A DNA stretch of 33,431 bases from Lentisphaerota bacterium (GTDB taxonomy: Bacteria; Verrucomicrobiota; Kiritimatiellia; PWTM01). Made by a program: the position numbers and the translations under genes. Shown one piece after another: positions 32,934-33,431 of this stretch; the stretch's first letter is position 1; the number at the start of each line of letters is the position of its first letter. The DNA lies in the NCBI GenBank assembly GCA_016873715.1, contig VGWF01000048.1:1-33431 (forward strand), written 5' to 3'. A model generated the notes under the pieces. It was not told the DNA's origin. It ran no database searches and saw nothing but the letters and a program-made list of their open reading frames with translations.

Positions 32934-33056
32934 CGCAGCAATCCGGTTTGCCGGGCTCATGCTCCGTGGCGTTGCCCCCCGGGGAGAAGAAGGATGAACC
33001 CTATCTCGAGAGAGGCTGCTCTGTAGCAAGCTGCGAAGGGTTCTGGACACTACCCC

Positions 33057-33431
33057 CTATGCAGGGACAAGCCGGAAGACGATGTTGTCCGGCACCTCGG
33101 ACTCGACATCGCCGACCACGGAGGCGCCCTCCGGGACCGCCCCGGAGAGAATCTGCGAGGCGAGCGCGTCGGACACCCTGCGCTGCACCGCGCGCTTCAG
33201 CGGGCGCGCGCCGAAGGCCGGATCGTATCCGTCGCGCGCCAGGAGGTCCTTGGCCCCGTCGGTGAGCCGCAGCGTGATCCGCTTCTTCTCCAGGAAGCCG
33301 GCGACGCGCGCGACCTGGATGTCGACGATCCGGCGGATCTCCTCTCGCCGCAGGCTGTGGAACAGCACGATCTCGTCGACGCGGTTCAGGAACTCCGGCC
33401 GGAACTGGGCGCGAAGCAATTCGTTGACCCC
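33057..33431 (-). CDS. clpB: ClpB disaggregase, C-terminal fragment
   Basis: The gene runs off the right edge; the last 124 codons are visible. LLRAQFRPEFLNRVDEIVLF is the sensor-2-proximal segment at the end of the second AAA+ domain of ClpB/Hsp100. The following GYDPAFGARPLKRAVQRRV, with its GARPL motif, is the sensor-2 region of the C-terminal small domain. ClpB is an ATP-driven hexamer that, with DnaK, rescues aggregated proteins. It is a core housekeeping gene, so it probably marks the end of the accessory polysaccharide region. ClpA/ClpC are less likely because of the detailed match at FRPEFLNRVDEIV and the short tail. Confidence 0.93.
   Translation of the reverse strand, partial: GVNELLRAQFRPEFLNRVDEIVLFHSLRREEIRRIVDIQVARVAGFLEKKRITLRLTDGAKDLLARDGYDPAFGARPLKRAVQRRVSDALASQILSGAVPEGASVVGDVESEVPDNIVFRLVPA

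Noticed and set aside
32930-33265. A 111-codon plus-strand frame after the TIM-barrel gene
   Set aside because: It mostly overlaps the clpB end in antisense and has an Arg/Pro-rich translation without domain features.

Overview
The window is GC-rich bacterial DNA. It is dominated by secreted sulfatases, glycoside hydrolases, right-handed beta-helix proteins and sialidase-like proteins. It also carries a DUF1549/DUF1553 + DUF1501 + pre-peptidase (PPC) domain trio, plus uroporphyrinogen-decarboxylase-like and Gfo/Idh/MocA genes. This mix is typical of the PVC superphylum. The high GC, the sulfatase load and the recurring signal peptide fit the Verrucomicrobiota/Kiritimatiellota/Lentisphaerota side best, with Planctomycetota as the alternative. 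There are no rRNA or tRNA genes, no transposase and no CRISPR array, so taxonomy rests on gene content alone.

Layout. (1) Positions 1-19517, plus strand: a compact run of twelve genes and one gene relic. In order: the tail of a sialidase-like gene; an HpaI-type aldolase; a small lectin-fold protein; two sulfatases; a six-hairpin glycosidase-like protein; a GH32 enzyme; a double beta-helix (pectate-lyase-3/GH55-like) protein; a PHP-domain metallohydrolase; a single beta-helix protein; a third sulfatase; a GH51-like glycosidase; a beta-helix relic; and a second double beta-helix protein with a PA14 tail. Several neighbours overlap by ATGA or GTGA, so much of the run is probably co-transcribed. 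(2) 19972-23362, minus strand: a three-gene operon with two ATGA overlaps (Gfo/Idh/MocA oxidoreductase, then two URO-D/MtaA-like proteins). (3) 23737-29004, plus strand: the DUF1549/1553, DUF1501 and PPC-domain trio. (4) 29066-30814, minus strand: a complete sialidase-like protein with four Asp boxes. (5) 31248-32933, plus strand: a TIM-barrel glycosidase-like protein of visibly lower GC. (6) 33057 to the right edge, minus strand: the C-terminus of ClpB, a core gene.

How the genes may work together (inference): exported sulfatases strip sulfate from a complex glycan. GH32, GH51-like, six-hairpin and beta-helix enzymes cut the backbone and branches, and the aldolase handles a keto-deoxy acid product inside the cell. 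No SusC/SusD pair, sugar transporter or sulfatase-maturation gene lies in the window, so uptake and formylglycine formation must be encoded elsewhere.

The most unusual signal is how the cluster seems to have been built. Nine unrelated secreted proteins, one of them on the opposite strand, carry nearly the same signal-peptide core (LTALLLAPLAALHAA-like). The match extends to the DNA: 29-35 nt blocks keep the same synonymous codon choices. In addition, an 80-nt gene-junction block is duplicated without indels at 10108-10187 and 11446-11525, and the second copy keeps the last codons of a lost gene copy. A decayed 3' end of a second beta-helix gene sits at 16774-16914. Together these suggest that secreted-enzyme genes are copied and exchanged as modules with breakpoints at gene boundaries. 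Two further unexplained dispersed elements are an 82-84 nt repeat upstream of two plus-strand genes and a TTCCA/TGGAA inverted-repeat array at 4421-4505.
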